Source: Flavobacterium aquariorum (GTDB lineage: Bacteria; Bacteroidota; Bacteroidia; Flavobacteriales; Flavobacteriaceae). From it: a DNA stretch of 64,000 bases. Every line of letters begins with the position of its first letter. Within the stretch, counting starts at the first letter, position 1. The notes beneath the pieces were generated by a model. The model did no database searches and was not told where the DNA came from. It saw nothing but the letters and a program-made list of their open reading frames with translations. The DNA lies in assembly GCF_003254745.1 (NCBI RefSeq), contig NZ_QKXH01000010.1, positions 1 to 64,000 of the forward strand, read 5' to 3'. The translations under genes and the position numbers were made by a program. This document shows, piece by piece, positions 16,714-25,191 of this stretch.

Positions 16714-18909
16714 CTAATTAGCCACTTCACTAATAAATTTTATTCGCATTAAGCGTAACTCATCCAAATCATAGTCACCATCAAATTCTTTTAGTGCCTT
16801 CTCTATACTATCTGATTCGGATTCCATAAAATACTCATGAATCTCTTCTTGTTGATCGTCATCTAGCATTTCGTCAATCCAATATTTGATATTCAATTTG
16901 GTCCCAGAATAAACAATTTGTTCCATTTCTTTAATCAAATCATCCATCTTTAACCCTTTTGCGGAAGCGATATCAGTCAAAGCTAACTTTCTGTCAATGT
17001 TTTGAATAATATACAATTTATTGATGGAGTTGACTCCCGTAGATTTTACAACCAAATCATCAGGACGAATAATATCGTGCTCTTCTACATAACGGCTTAT
17101 TAATTCAATAAATTCTTTACCATATTTTTTGGCTTTTCCTTCCCCGACACCATGAATATTAATCAACTCAGCTTGTGAGATTGGATATTTCAAAGCCATA
17201 TCTTCTAGAGAAGGGTCTTGAAAAACAACAAATGGAGGAACACCTAATTTTTTGGCCACTTTTTTACGCAATTCGCGCAACATCTGCATCAATAATTCAT
17301 CGGCTGTTCCAGATGATTTTGCTGCTGTTACTATAGCTTCATCTTCAGACTCATTATATTCGTGATCTTCAGACATCATAAAGGATTCTGGATTTTTCAT
17401 AAAGGCCAATCCTTCCTTCGTGATTTCTATAATGCCATAAGTTTCTATATCTTTAGACAATAACCCTGCAACAAGGACTTGTCGTAATAATGCCATCCAA
17501 AATTTCTCGTCATGATTCGAACCTGATCCAAAAAAAGATTGAGAATCTGTTTTATGCGCATTGATAACTGCATTCACACGACCAATTAAGGTAAAAACAA
17601 TCTCTTTTGATTTGTATATATGCTTGGTTTTCTTGACAACTTCCAACAGTTTAAGCACTTCATCTTTGGCTTCCACTTTTGTTTTTGGATTACGAATATT
17701 ATCATCCATATCGGCACCTTCACCGGTCTCACTGTCAAATTCCTCACCAAAATAGTGCAATAAGAATTTACGTCTGGACATAGAAGTTTCGGCATAAGCC
17801 ACAACTTCATGCAACAAAGCAAATCCTATTTCTTGCTCGGCAATTGGTTTTCCGGATAGAAATTTTTCTAATTTCTCAACATCTTTATAAGAGTAATAGG
17901 CTAGGCAATGTCCTTCGCCACCATCTCTACCGGCACGTCCCGTTTCTTGATAATAACTTTCCAATGATTTTGGAATATCGTGATGAATCACAAAACGCAC
18001 ATCGGGCTTATCGATTCCCATTCCGAACGCAATGGTTGCCACAACAACTTCTACATCTTCCATCAAAAACATATCCTGATGTTTCGCACGTGTTTTGGCA
18101 TCTAAACCTGCGTGATAAGGAACGGCACTTATTCCGTTTACCTGCAAAACTTCGGCGATTGATTCGACTTTTTTACGGCTCAAGCAGTAAATAATTCCTG
18201 ATTTCCCTTTATGCTGCTTTATAAACCGAATAATATCTGATTCAATATTTTTTGTTTTCGTACGAACTTCATAAAATAAATTGGCTCTATTAAATGATGC
18301 TTTAAATGTAGTCGCGTTGGCCATTTCCAAATTCTTCAAAATATCTTCCTGGACTTTTGGAGTGGCCGTGGCAGTAAGTCCAATAATAGGAACTTCTCCC
18401 AACTGTTTAATAATATTTTTTAGATTTCGATATTCTGGTCTGAAATCGTGCCCCCATTCTGAAATACAGTGTGCTTCATCAATTGCCACAAATGAGATAG
18501 GCACAGTTTGAAGAAAAGCTACATATTCCTCCTTCGTTAAAGATTCTGGAGCTACATATAACAATTTAGTTATACCCGCTGTAATATCGGCTTTTACTTG
18601 TGCAATTTCGGTTTTAGTAAGGGAGGAATTTAAAACATGGGCAATTCCATTTTCGGAAGAAAGACTTCTGATAGCATCTACTTGATTTTTCATTAATGCT
18701 ATCAAAGGAGAGACAACAATTGCAGTCCCATCTTGGACTAAAGCAGGCAATTGATAACATAGTGATTTCCCTCCTCCAGTTGGCATAATAACAAATGTAT
18801 TTTGTTTATTAAGCAAACTCGTTATTACTTTTTCTTGCAGGCCTTTGAATTGGCTAAAGCCAAAATATTTCTTTAATTCTTTGTGTATGTCAATTTCGTT
18901 TGAATTCAT
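16714..18909 (-). CDS. recQ: ATP-dependent DNA helicase RecQ
   Basis: A 731-residue 3'-5' helicase for recombination and replication-fork repair. It has Walker A TGGGKS (Lys48), the DEAH box at 144-147 (IDEAHCISEWGHDFRPEYR) and motif VI QETGRAGRDG. An RQC region follows, then an HRDC domain at about 530-610 (DELLMQMLRELRKKVAKKLG), then a further acidic C-terminal helical extension. The RQC zinc cysteines of E. coli RecQ are not present: the segment reads AETSMSRRKFLLHYFGEEFD followed by an acidic loop without Cys. It is divergent from kdsD, with 85 bp between the two starts. Confidence 0.95.
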   Translation of the reverse strand: MNSNEIDIHKELKKYFGFSQFKGLQEKVITSLLNKQNTFVIMPTGGGKSLCYQLPALVQDGTAIVVSPLIALMKNQVDAIRSLSSENGIAHVLNSSLTKTEIAQVKADITAGITKLLYVAPESLTKEEYVAFLQTVPISFVAIDEAHCISEWGHDFRPEYRNLKNIIKQLGEVPIIGLTATATPKVQEDILKNLEMANATTFKASFNRANLFYEVRTKTKNIESDIIRFIKQHKGKSGIIYCLSRKKVESIAEVLQVNGISAVPYHAGLDAKTRAKHQDMFLMEDVEVVVATIAFGMGIDKPDVRFVIHHDIPKSLESYYQETGRAGRDGGEGHCLAYYSYKDVEKLEKFLSGKPIAEQEIGFALLHEVVAYAETSMSRRKFLLHYFGEEFDSETGEGADMDDNIRNPKTKVEAKDEVLKLLEVVKKTKHIYKSKEIVFTLIGRVNAVINAHKTDSQSFFGSGSNHDEKFWMALLRQVLVAGLLSKDIETYGIIEITKEGLAFMKNPESFMMSEDHEYNESEDEAIVTAAKSSGTADELLMQMLRELRKKVAKKLGVPPFVVFQDPSLEDMALKYPISQAELINIHGVGEGKAKKYGKEFIELISRYVEEHDIIRPDDLVVKSTGVNSINKLYIIQNIDRKLALTDIASAKGLKMDDLIKEMEQIVYSGTKLNIKYWIDEMLDDDQQEEIHEYFMESESDSIEKALKEFDGDYDLDELRLMRIKFISEVAN

Positions 18910-18932
18910 TCTTTAATATGTGGTATTTTATA

Positions 18933-18940
18933 TAAATTTG
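18933..18940 (+). promoter_or_regulatory. Candidate -7 element TAAATTTG for kdsD
   Basis: Exact TAnnTTTG match in the recQ-kdsD divergent region. It argues that translation of kdsD begins after about 18945 and supports the TTG start at 18995. Confidence 0.5.
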
Positions 18941-18994
18941 CGGAACATAAAGATACAACTTTCTTTTACACATACAAATTTAAAATTATCAGTT

Positions 18995-19960
18995 TTGATT
19001 ACAAAGGAAAATATACTGGCCAATGCCAAGAAAACTATTGAATCCGAAAGCCAATCTATTGCAAAATTAATTGATTTCATTGACGAAACTTTTGCGGAAG
19101 CGGTACAGTGTATCTACAATTCCAAAGGAAGGTTGGTTGTAACAGGAATTGGTAAAAGTGCCATTATTGCTCAAAAAATGGTGGCCTCATTCAATTCAAC
19201 CGGGACGCCATCTTTATTCTTGCATGCTTCCGAAGCGATTCATGGGGATTTAGGGATGATTCAAAAAGACGATGTTATTATTTGTATTTCAAAAAGCGGC
19301 AACAGCCCAGAAATCAAATCATTAGTCCCGCTTTTGACTCGTTTTGGCAACAAATTAATTGGTATGACTGGGAATATGACTTCCTTTTTGGCCAAAGGTT
19401 CACATTATGTTTTGAATACAACAGTTGATGCCGAATCTTGCCCATTGAATCTTGCGCCTACAAATAGCACAACAGCGCAATTAGTAATGGGAGATGCTAT
19501 TGTAGTATGCTTAATGGAAATGAGAGATTTCAAAGCCGAAGATTTTGCAATCTATCATCCCGGTGGTGCTTTAGGTAAAAAATTATTGCTCCGCGTAAAA
19601 GACATGCTTGAACACACCTTAAAACCAGAAGTAGGCCCTGAGACTCCAATCAAAAAAGCAATTTTTGAAATTTCAGAAAAACGTTTAGGAGTAACAGCCG
19701 TGGTAGAAAACAACAAAGTAATCGGAATAATTACCGACGGAGATATTCGAAGAATGCTCAACGAAAGAGATACTTTTGCCGAATTGACAGCTAAAGATAT
19801 TATGACCAAAAACCCAAAAACAGTACAATCTACAGATATGGTGGTGGATGCCTTTAACATTATGGAAGACTTCTCTATCACACAATTAATCGTTGTTGAT
19901 AATGGAGAATACAAAGGCGTATTGCATTTACATGACATTTTAAAAGAAGGAATCGTATAA
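18995..19960 (+). CDS. kdsD: Arabinose-5-phosphate isomerase (KpsF/GutQ/KdsD)
   Basis: A 321-residue enzyme converting ribulose-5-phosphate to arabinose-5-phosphate, the first step toward KDO for lipopolysaccharide. It has a SIS domain at about 20-170 (VVTGIGKSAIIAQKMVASF, CISKSGNSPEIKSL) and two CBS domains at about 190-320 (VVENNKVIGIITDGDIRRML, IVVDNGEYKGVLHLHDILKE). I chose the TTG at 18995 because family members start here and the promoter box lies at 18933. An ATG at 18920 is upstream of that box. The stop overlaps the tatC ATG by one base (TAATG). Confidence 0.9.
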   Translation: MITKENILANAKKTIESESQSIAKLIDFIDETFAEAVQCIYNSKGRLVVTGIGKSAIIAQKMVASFNSTGTPSLFLHASEAIHGDLGMIQKDDVIICISKSGNSPEIKSLVPLLTRFGNKLIGMTGNMTSFLAKGSHYVLNTTVDAESCPLNLAPTNSTTAQLVMGDAIVVCLMEMRDFKAEDFAIYHPGGALGKKLLLRVKDMLEHTLKPEVGPETPIKKAIFEISEKRLGVTAVVENNKVIGIITDGDIRRMLNERDTFAELTAKDIMTKNPKTVQSTDMVVDAFNIMEDFSITQLIVVDNGEYKGVLHLHDILKEGIV

Positions 19961-20775
19961 TGGCAAAGAAAAACCTAGGCGAAATGTCCTTTTTAGACCA
20001 TCTTGAAGAATTAAGATGGCTTTTAGTGAGAAGTACGACGGCTGTGATTATCATGGCATGTGTAACATATTTTATAAGTGATTACTTGTTTGACACCATT
20101 ATATTTGGCCCAACAAGAGCTACCTTTTTTACCTACCGCTATTTTTGCGAATTATCGCATCAATTGGGTTTTGCCGATAGCATTTGTATAACCGAAATGC
20201 CTTTTATCATTCAGAACACTGAAATGGAAGGTCAAGTTAATATTTTTGTTTGGATGTGTATCTTGGCTGGTTTCATTTTAAGTTTCCCTTATATTTTATG
20301 GGAAGTTTGGAAATTTATCAGCCCGGCCTTGTATGAAAAGGAAAAGAAAAACGCTAGAGTTTTTATATTTACGTCTTCAATGCTTTTCTTTTTAGGAGTA
20401 CTATTTGGCTATTTTGTTGTTATTCCAATGTCAGTGAATTTTGTGGCCACTTTTTCAGTAAGTGACATGGTAAAAAACCAATTTACGTTGGACTCTTATA
20501 TTGGAATGGTAAAAACCAGTATTTTGGCTAGTGGGTTATTCTTTGAACTTCCTATAATTATTTATTTTCTAACCAAATTAGGCCTGGTAACTCCAGAATT
20601 TTTAAGAAAATATTGGAAATATGCGGTTGTAATAATCTTGATTGTTGCCGCAATTGTTACTCCACCCGATGTGGTGAGCCAAACCATTGTTGCCATCCCA
20701 ATGCTGATTATTTATGAAGTAAGTATCTTGATTTCAAAAATTGTAACACTAAATAAAAAGAAAGAAAATGTCTGA
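19960..20775 (+). CDS. tatC: Sec-independent protein translocase TatC
   Basis: A 271-residue, six-helix inner-membrane core of the twin-arginine translocase, which recognises RR signal peptides. Features are the N-terminal EMSFLDHLEELRWLLVRS, a conserved motif for signal peptide binding, and YILWEVWKFISPALYEKEKK after the second helix. An insert of about 30 residues lies in the first periplasmic loop (residues about 45-80), as in other Bacteroidota. It is translationally coupled to kdsD and overlaps the next gene by 8 bp. No tatA/B is in the window. Confidence 0.95.
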   Translation: MAKKNLGEMSFLDHLEELRWLLVRSTTAVIIMACVTYFISDYLFDTIIFGPTRATFFTYRYFCELSHQLGFADSICITEMPFIIQNTEMEGQVNIFVWMCILAGFILSFPYILWEVWKFISPALYEKEKKNARVFIFTSSMLFFLGVLFGYFVVIPMSVNFVATFSVSDMVKNQFTLDSYIGMVKTSILASGLFFELPIIIYFLTKLGLVTPEFLRKYWKYAVVIILIVAAIVTPPDVVSQTIVAIPMLIIYEVSILISKIVTLNKKKENV

Positions 20776-21118
20776 TATCGTACAAGAATTCAATGAATAC
20801 CGTTCTAAAATGAACGAAAAATTATTGGCAGACAATAATAAAATAGTAAAACGTATTTTTAACCTAGACACCAATGCGTATGCTGCTGGAGCACTGGATG
20901 TGAAGACCAAAGAACTTTTAGGATTAGTGGCTTCAACCGTTTTGCGCTGTGATGATTGTGTAAAATACCACTTGGAAACCAGCTATAAAGAAGGCGTGAC
21001 CAAAGAAGAAATGATGGAAGCTATGGGAATTGCAACCCTAGTAGGTGGCACAATTGTAGTGCCTCACTTGCGTAGAGCATACGAATTCTGGGAAGCATTG
21101 GAGGAAACTGGTAATTAG
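20768..21118 (+). CDS. Carboxymuconolactone decarboxylase/AhpD-like protein
   Basis: A 116-residue all-helical protein of the CMD family. It carries the AhpD-type redox motif Cys61-x-x-Cys64 with His68 (LRCDDCVKYHLETS), which suggests thiol-dependent peroxide or disulfide chemistry rather than decarboxylation. It starts inside tatC (8-bp overlap), so it is in the same operon. The physiological partner is unknown. Confidence 0.88.
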   Translation: MSDIVQEFNEYRSKMNEKLLADNNKIVKRIFNLDTNAYAAGALDVKTKELLGLVASTVLRCDDCVKYHLETSYKEGVTKEEMMEAMGIATLVGGTIVVPHLRRAYEFWEALEETGN

Positions 21119-21292
21119 AAAATGTGTCAATAAGTAAATTAGATAATTGATTGAAAACGCAATAATTTGTTAATTCATCTATCTGATTGATTATTTTACT
21201 TTTAATTTGTCCCTTCTAATAAATTTTAAAATTGAATTTGAGTTAGTTTTTCAATTATCTCATTTTCTAATTATCTAATTATCTAATTAAAA
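21119..21292. repeat. AT-rich intergenic tract with TAATTATC words
   Basis: 174 bp of degenerate repeats (AATTATCT repeated near 21256-21290, TTAGATAATTGATTG near 21139). No gene and no good hairpin. lptB may start from a promoter here, but no TAnnTTTG box was found. Confidence 0.4.
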
Positions 21293-22033
21293 ATGAAGCT
21301 AAGAGCAGAGAATTTAATAAAAACCTACAAAGGCCGCAGTGTTGTAAAGGGCATTTCGGTAGAAGTAAACCAAGGTGAGATTGTTGGTCTTTTGGGACCT
21401 AATGGTGCTGGAAAAACGACTTCATTTTATATGATTGTAGGACTGGTAAAACCAAATTCAGGAAATATTTATCTTGACGATTTGAATATTACCGATTATC
21501 CAATGTACAAAAGAGCCCAACATGGGATTGGATATTTGGCACAGGAAGCTTCTGTTTTTAGAAAATTAAGTATTGAAGACAATATTTTAAGTGTATTGCA
21601 ATTAACCAAACTTTCCAAAGAACAACAGGAAGCCAAAATGGAGAGTTTAATTGCCGAATTTAGTTTGGAACACATTCGTACAAACCGCGGGGATTTACTT
21701 TCGGGTGGAGAACGTCGTCGTACTGAAATTGCACGTTGTTTGGCTACTGACCCAAAGTTCATCTTACTTGATGAACCTTTTGCGGGTGTCGATCCAGTTG
21801 CTGTAGAAGACATTCAAAGAATTGTGGCTCAATTGAAAAATAAAAACATCGGAATCTTAATAACAGATCACAACGTACAGGAAACACTGGCTATTACCGA
21901 TAAAACCTATCTTATGTTTGAAGGAGGTATTCTAAAAGCGGGTATTCCAGAAGAATTGGTTGAAGACGAAATGGTACGTCGTGTGTATCTAGGCCAAAAT
22001 TTTGAGTTGAGAAAGAAGAAATTGGAGTTTTAG
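21293..22033 (+). CDS. lptB: LPS export ABC ATPase LptB
   Basis: A 246-residue ATPase that powers LPS extraction from the inner membrane with LptFG. It has Walker A LGPNGAGKTTSFYMIVGL, Q-loop YLAQEASVFRKLS, signature LLSGGERRRTEIARCLA, Walker B KFILLDEPFAGVDP and switch His in LITDHNVQETL. The Q-loop and signature segments are characteristic of LptB. It is 4 bp from the next small gene. Its position near kdsD links two LPS steps. Confidence 0.95.
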   Translation: MKLRAENLIKTYKGRSVVKGISVEVNQGEIVGLLGPNGAGKTTSFYMIVGLVKPNSGNIYLDDLNITDYPMYKRAQHGIGYLAQEASVFRKLSIEDNILSVLQLTKLSKEQQEAKMESLIAEFSLEHIRTNRGDLLSGGERRRTEIARCLATDPKFILLDEPFAGVDPVAVEDIQRIVAQLKNKNIGILITDHNVQETLAITDKTYLMFEGGILKAGIPEELVEDEMVRRVYLGQNFELRKKKLEF

Positions 22034-22037
22034 TATA

Positions 22038-22271
22038 ATGGAAAATCAAGAAAACCCAAACCAAGAAACATTAGAAAAGTGGAGCAAAGATCCTAAAAAT
22101 TGGATTTGGGGAATATTTTATTATAACAAAGAAGACAAACGCATTTTTCCTCCTAAGAAAATTGAAGGAATGGGTATCACAATAAATTTTGCAAACCCAA
22201 AATCGGTATTGGCTTTACTAGTTGCTTTGGCTTTTTTTGGAATGGTTACTTTTTTTATTTTGAATAAATAA
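22038..22271 (+). CDS. DUF5808 family small membrane protein
   Basis: A 77-residue protein with DUF5808-like motif DPKNWIWGIFYYNKEDKRIFPPKK, then GITINFANPKS and a C-terminal transmembrane helix at about 56-75 (VLALLVALAFFGMVTFFIL). The function is unknown. It starts 5 bp after lptB, so co-expression with the LPS exporter ATPase is likely, but a role in LPS transport is only inferred from position. Confidence 0.75.
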   Translation: MENQENPNQETLEKWSKDPKNWIWGIFYYNKEDKRIFPPKKIEGMGITINFANPKSVLALLVALAFFGMVTFFILNK

Positions 22272-22307
22272 TTAAGCCGTTTAACATTCTTACTCTGAAA
22301 TCTGAAC

Positions 22308-23150
22308 CTATTCCACGGTAATATATTCCAATTGCTGTATATCGCCATTGTAAATATTCACATCAACATTCGTATCGATACCAGGAACAGTGGCTTTCTC
22401 GGTAAATTGCCAAAAAAGCCAATCTTCTTGAATTTCTTCCCGATAAAAATTATAGTTGGCTATCCAAAAAAGATAATCGCTAAACTCTTCTTTTAGGAAA
22501 TCGTCATAATATTTTTCTCCTGTATAAATTATAGGTCTTACTCCGTAATGCAATTCAACAGCTTTCAGCCAACGCCTTAAACCAATTTTTAACCGTTCGA
22601 TAGATTGTTCTTTCGGAAGTTTTTCGATATCCAAAACGGGAGGTAAATCACCTTTCTTAAGCTTTACATTTTTTATAAAAAGTTCCGCTTGTTCAAGAGA
22701 GTTTTCATTTGGACGATAATAATGATAAGCGCCCCGTATCATTTTATTTTCTTTGGCGCCAAGCCAATTTCTTTTAAACTGATTATCTACTCTGTCCTTT
22801 CCAACAGTTGCCCGAATAAAAACATAGCGTAAAGGATATTTTTCTTCAATGGTATCAACATAAGACCAACGGATTTTTCCTTGATATTCGGAAACATCTA
22901 AACCAACCGTTTTTCCTTCATTTTTTTCCAAAACTTTTAAATTTCGAGCTTCAGAAAAAACATTTGTACCACTATTATAATGTGATTTAAAGCCTAAATA
23001 ATTTATAATACCAGAGCGGTAATGATAGGCTATTGAAAAAATAAAAAGAATCGCAATCCCAATAAAAAAGAAATCAATCCACTTTCCAGAAAAACTGCTT
23101 TTTTTCTTTTTTAGTTTACGCCTTGGCATAGTGCTGCTGCTTTTTCTCAT
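22308..23150 (-). CDS. GH25 family lysozyme-like protein, membrane-anchored
   Basis: A 280-residue protein with a basic N-terminus, one transmembrane helix at about 25-45 (WIDFFFIGIAILFIFSIAYHY), then a GH25 domain. The family nucleophile region is GLDVSEYQGKIRW, with GAYHYYRP, LPPVLDIEKLP (catalytic acid region) and LFWQFTEKATVPGIDTNVDVNIYNG. It is predicted to cleave peptidoglycan from the periplasmic side. The ATG at 23150 is used because the codon before it is TTG. It lies 8 bp behind pssA in one unit. Confidence 0.87.
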   Translation of the reverse strand: MRKSSSTMPRRKLKKKKSSFSGKWIDFFFIGIAILFIFSIAYHYRSGIINYLGFKSHYNSGTNVFSEARNLKVLEKNEGKTVGLDVSEYQGKIRWSYVDTIEEKYPLRYVFIRATVGKDRVDNQFKRNWLGAKENKMIRGAYHYYRPNENSLEQAELFIKNVKLKKGDLPPVLDIEKLPKEQSIERLKIGLRRWLKAVELHYGVRPIIYTGEKYYDDFLKEEFSDYLFWIANYNFYREEIQEDWLFWQFTEKATVPGIDTNVDVNIYNGDIQQLEYITVE

Positions 23151-23158
23151 CAAAAAAA

Positions 23159-23881
23159 TTACTTGTTTTGAAACTTATTGTTAATCACGGAAAGCAAAAC
23201 GTAAAAAACAATAACTAATGTAACTCCTAAATATTGAAGAAACAACAATAACAAAACAGAGATTGCTAAGAAAATAATCTGAAGTGCATTATCCTTGAAA
23301 TTAAACTTTTTTATTTTTAAGGAAAATAAAGGAATCTCCGCATTCAAGATATAGGCACTAAACAGCGATATTAATAGTAAAACCCATTTCTCTGTCAAAA
23401 TTTCAAGTATAATCAATGACTCTCCAGAATAATACTCCTTAACCAAAGGAAGACTCAATATAAAAAGAGCATTCGCTGGAGTTGGCAAACCTATAAACGA
23501 ATCGGTTTGACGAGTGTCAATATTGAATTTTGCCAAACGAAAACAGGATCCCAAAGTAATAATAAAACCTAAGTAAGGAAAAAATTGAAAATAACCTTCA
23601 CTCATATAAACTGAGCTACTTTGCATCATTTTAAACATCACAAATCCTGGAACCACTCCGCTTGTCACCATATCCGCCAAAGAATCCAATTGTAGACCCA
23701 GAGGACCTGATACTTTAAACAAACGGGCAAAAAATCCATCAAAAAAATCTAAAAAAATTCCGAGGCAAACAAAAAAGAATGCCATTTCAAATTGGTCTTT
23801 ACTTACAAATACCACAGCGATACAGCCACAAAAAAGATTTAATAAAGTAATTGTATTCGGAATGTGTTTTTTGATGTTCAT
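23159..23881 (-). CDS. pssA: CDP-diacylglycerol-serine O-phosphatidyltransferase
   Basis: A 240-residue inner-membrane enzyme making phosphatidylserine, the precursor of phosphatidylethanolamine. The CDP-alcohol phosphotransferase signature is complete: DFFDGFFAR then PLGLQLDSLAD (D-x2-D-G-x2-A-R-x8-G-x3-D-x3-D, at about 44-66). Seven or eight hydrophobic segments. The start ATG fits the family (MNIKKHIPNTITLLNLFCG). It is followed by the GH25 gene. Confidence 0.93.
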   Translation of the reverse strand: MNIKKHIPNTITLLNLFCGCIAVVFVSKDQFEMAFFFVCLGIFLDFFDGFFARLFKVSGPLGLQLDSLADMVTSGVVPGFVMFKMMQSSSVYMSEGYFQFFPYLGFIITLGSCFRLAKFNIDTRQTDSFIGLPTPANALFILSLPLVKEYYSGESLIILEILTEKWVLLLISLFSAYILNAEIPLFSLKIKKFNFKDNALQIIFLAISVLLLLFLQYLGVTLVIVFYVLLSVINNKFQNK

Positions 23882-23908
23882 GGTTTTTAAATTGAATTAT
23901 AAGCTCGA

Positions 23909-23916
23909 CAAATTTA
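23909..23916 (-). promoter_or_regulatory. Candidate -7 element TAAATTTG for pssA
   Basis: Exact TAnnTTTG match on the minus strand, 27 bp before pssA. No -33 TTG at usual spacing. Confidence 0.45.
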
Positions 23917-24021
23917 ATACAATAAGTGAAAGTGATACTTTTTTTGTTAAGAGATTTTAGTTCCTTACTAACAAAAATTATTAATTCATTGAATTGAAGT
24001 AGCTACATCATCAAAAAACTT

Positions 24022-24029
24022 TATTTTTG
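24022..24029 (+). promoter_or_regulatory. Candidate -7 element TATTTTTG
   Basis: Exact TAnnTTTG match 38 bp before the PorV-like gene. A TTG at 23994 is 25 bp upstream, a little too far for a standard -33. Confidence 0.45.
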
Positions 24030-24067
24030 GTAGAAATTAAACTCATCAAGACTCCAAATAATATCTT

Positions 24068-25138
24068 TTGAAAAAAATACAGCTCATTTTATTTCTTTTT
24101 ATTGCAAACACAATCTGTAGTCAAACCGTTCGGAAATACTCGAATGAGTTCATGAATATAGGTGTAGATGCAGCAGCTTTGGGAATGTCAAACGCTGTAG
24201 TTGCTTCTACTTCAGATGTTAACTCAACCTATTGGAATCCAGCGGGGCTACTTCATCTAGAAGACAATCAAATCTCTTTAATGCATTCAAATTACTTCGC
24301 CAATATTGCCAAATATGATTATGCTGCCTATGCCAGTCCTATCGATGACCGAACGGCTTGGGGAATTTCATTGATCCGTTTTGGTGTAGATGATATTTTG
24401 AACACTACTGATTTAATAGACAATGAAGGTAACATAGATTACAACAGAATTAAGCTTTTTTCAACGGCCGATTATGGATTTACTTTTTCTTATGCAGTAA
24501 AATTACCCATAGAAGGGTTTCAATATGGCGTAAATGCAAAAATTATACGCAGAATTATTGGGGATTTTGCAACTTCTTGGGGATTTGGTTTTGATTTTGG
24601 ATTACAATTTGAAAAGAATGATTGGCAATTTGGATTAATGCTTCGAGATATCACGACGACTTATAATATTTGGAATATCAACGAAGAAGCCTATCAAAAA
24701 ATAGCCGATGCCATTCCTGGACAAAATCAAAAAATGCCCGAGAGTACTGAAATTACCCTTCCTAAAGCTCAACTGGGAGTGGCCAAAAAAATTCTTTTTC
24801 ATGATGATTACAGCCTTTTGGCTACTGCTAATATGAATATGCAATTCACCCAAACCAATGATCTAATTTCAAGCAGTTTCCTTAGTATTGATCCAGCCAT
24901 TGGTTTGGAATTCGGCTATACAAATCTTGCTTTTTTGAGAGCAGGCGTTGGTAATTTTCAGCACGTAACACAATTGGACAATGGCGAAAAAATAGGATTC
25001 CAACCCAATATTGGTTTGGGATTCAAATACAAAGGAATCGCTATTGATTATGCATTAACCTCTTTGGGCAATCAAAGTACAGCGTTGTATTCCAATGTAT
25101 TTTCTTTAAAAATTGATTTATCCCTTTTTAGAGGCTAA
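24068..25138 (+). CDS. PorV/PorQ family outer-membrane protein (type IX secretion-associated)
   Basis: A 356-residue outer-membrane beta-barrel protein of the PorV/PorQ family. A signal peptide (MKKIQLILFLFIANTICSQ) is followed by FMNIGVDAAALGMSNAVVASTSDVNSTYWNPAGL, the family signature near the N-terminus. The rest is alternating strands ending in SLKIDLSLFRG. PorV shuttles and PorQ helps anchor type IX secretion cargo on the cell surface, and which paralogue this is cannot be told from sequence alone. The start codon is TTG at 24068, fixed by the signal peptide. No other T9SS genes are in the window. Confidence 0.85.
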   Translation: MKKIQLILFLFIANTICSQTVRKYSNEFMNIGVDAAALGMSNAVVASTSDVNSTYWNPAGLLHLEDNQISLMHSNYFANIAKYDYAAYASPIDDRTAWGISLIRFGVDDILNTTDLIDNEGNIDYNRIKLFSTADYGFTFSYAVKLPIEGFQYGVNAKIIRRIIGDFATSWGFGFDFGLQFEKNDWQFGLMLRDITTTYNIWNINEEAYQKIADAIPGQNQKMPESTEITLPKAQLGVAKKILFHDDYSLLATANMNMQFTQTNDLISSSFLSIDPAIGLEFGYTNLAFLRAGVGNFQHVTQLDNGEKIGFQPNIGLGFKYKGIAIDYALTSLGNQSTALYSNVFSLKIDLSLFRG

Positions 25139-25191
25139 CTTTGAATTTTGAAAAAATTACATCTTTATTTATATTTAAAACAATTTAAAAA

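Noticed and set aside
18920..18994. N-terminal extension of kdsD from ATG 18920
   Set aside because: It overlaps and precedes the TAAATTTG promoter box, and the added residues are unlike the KpsF family.
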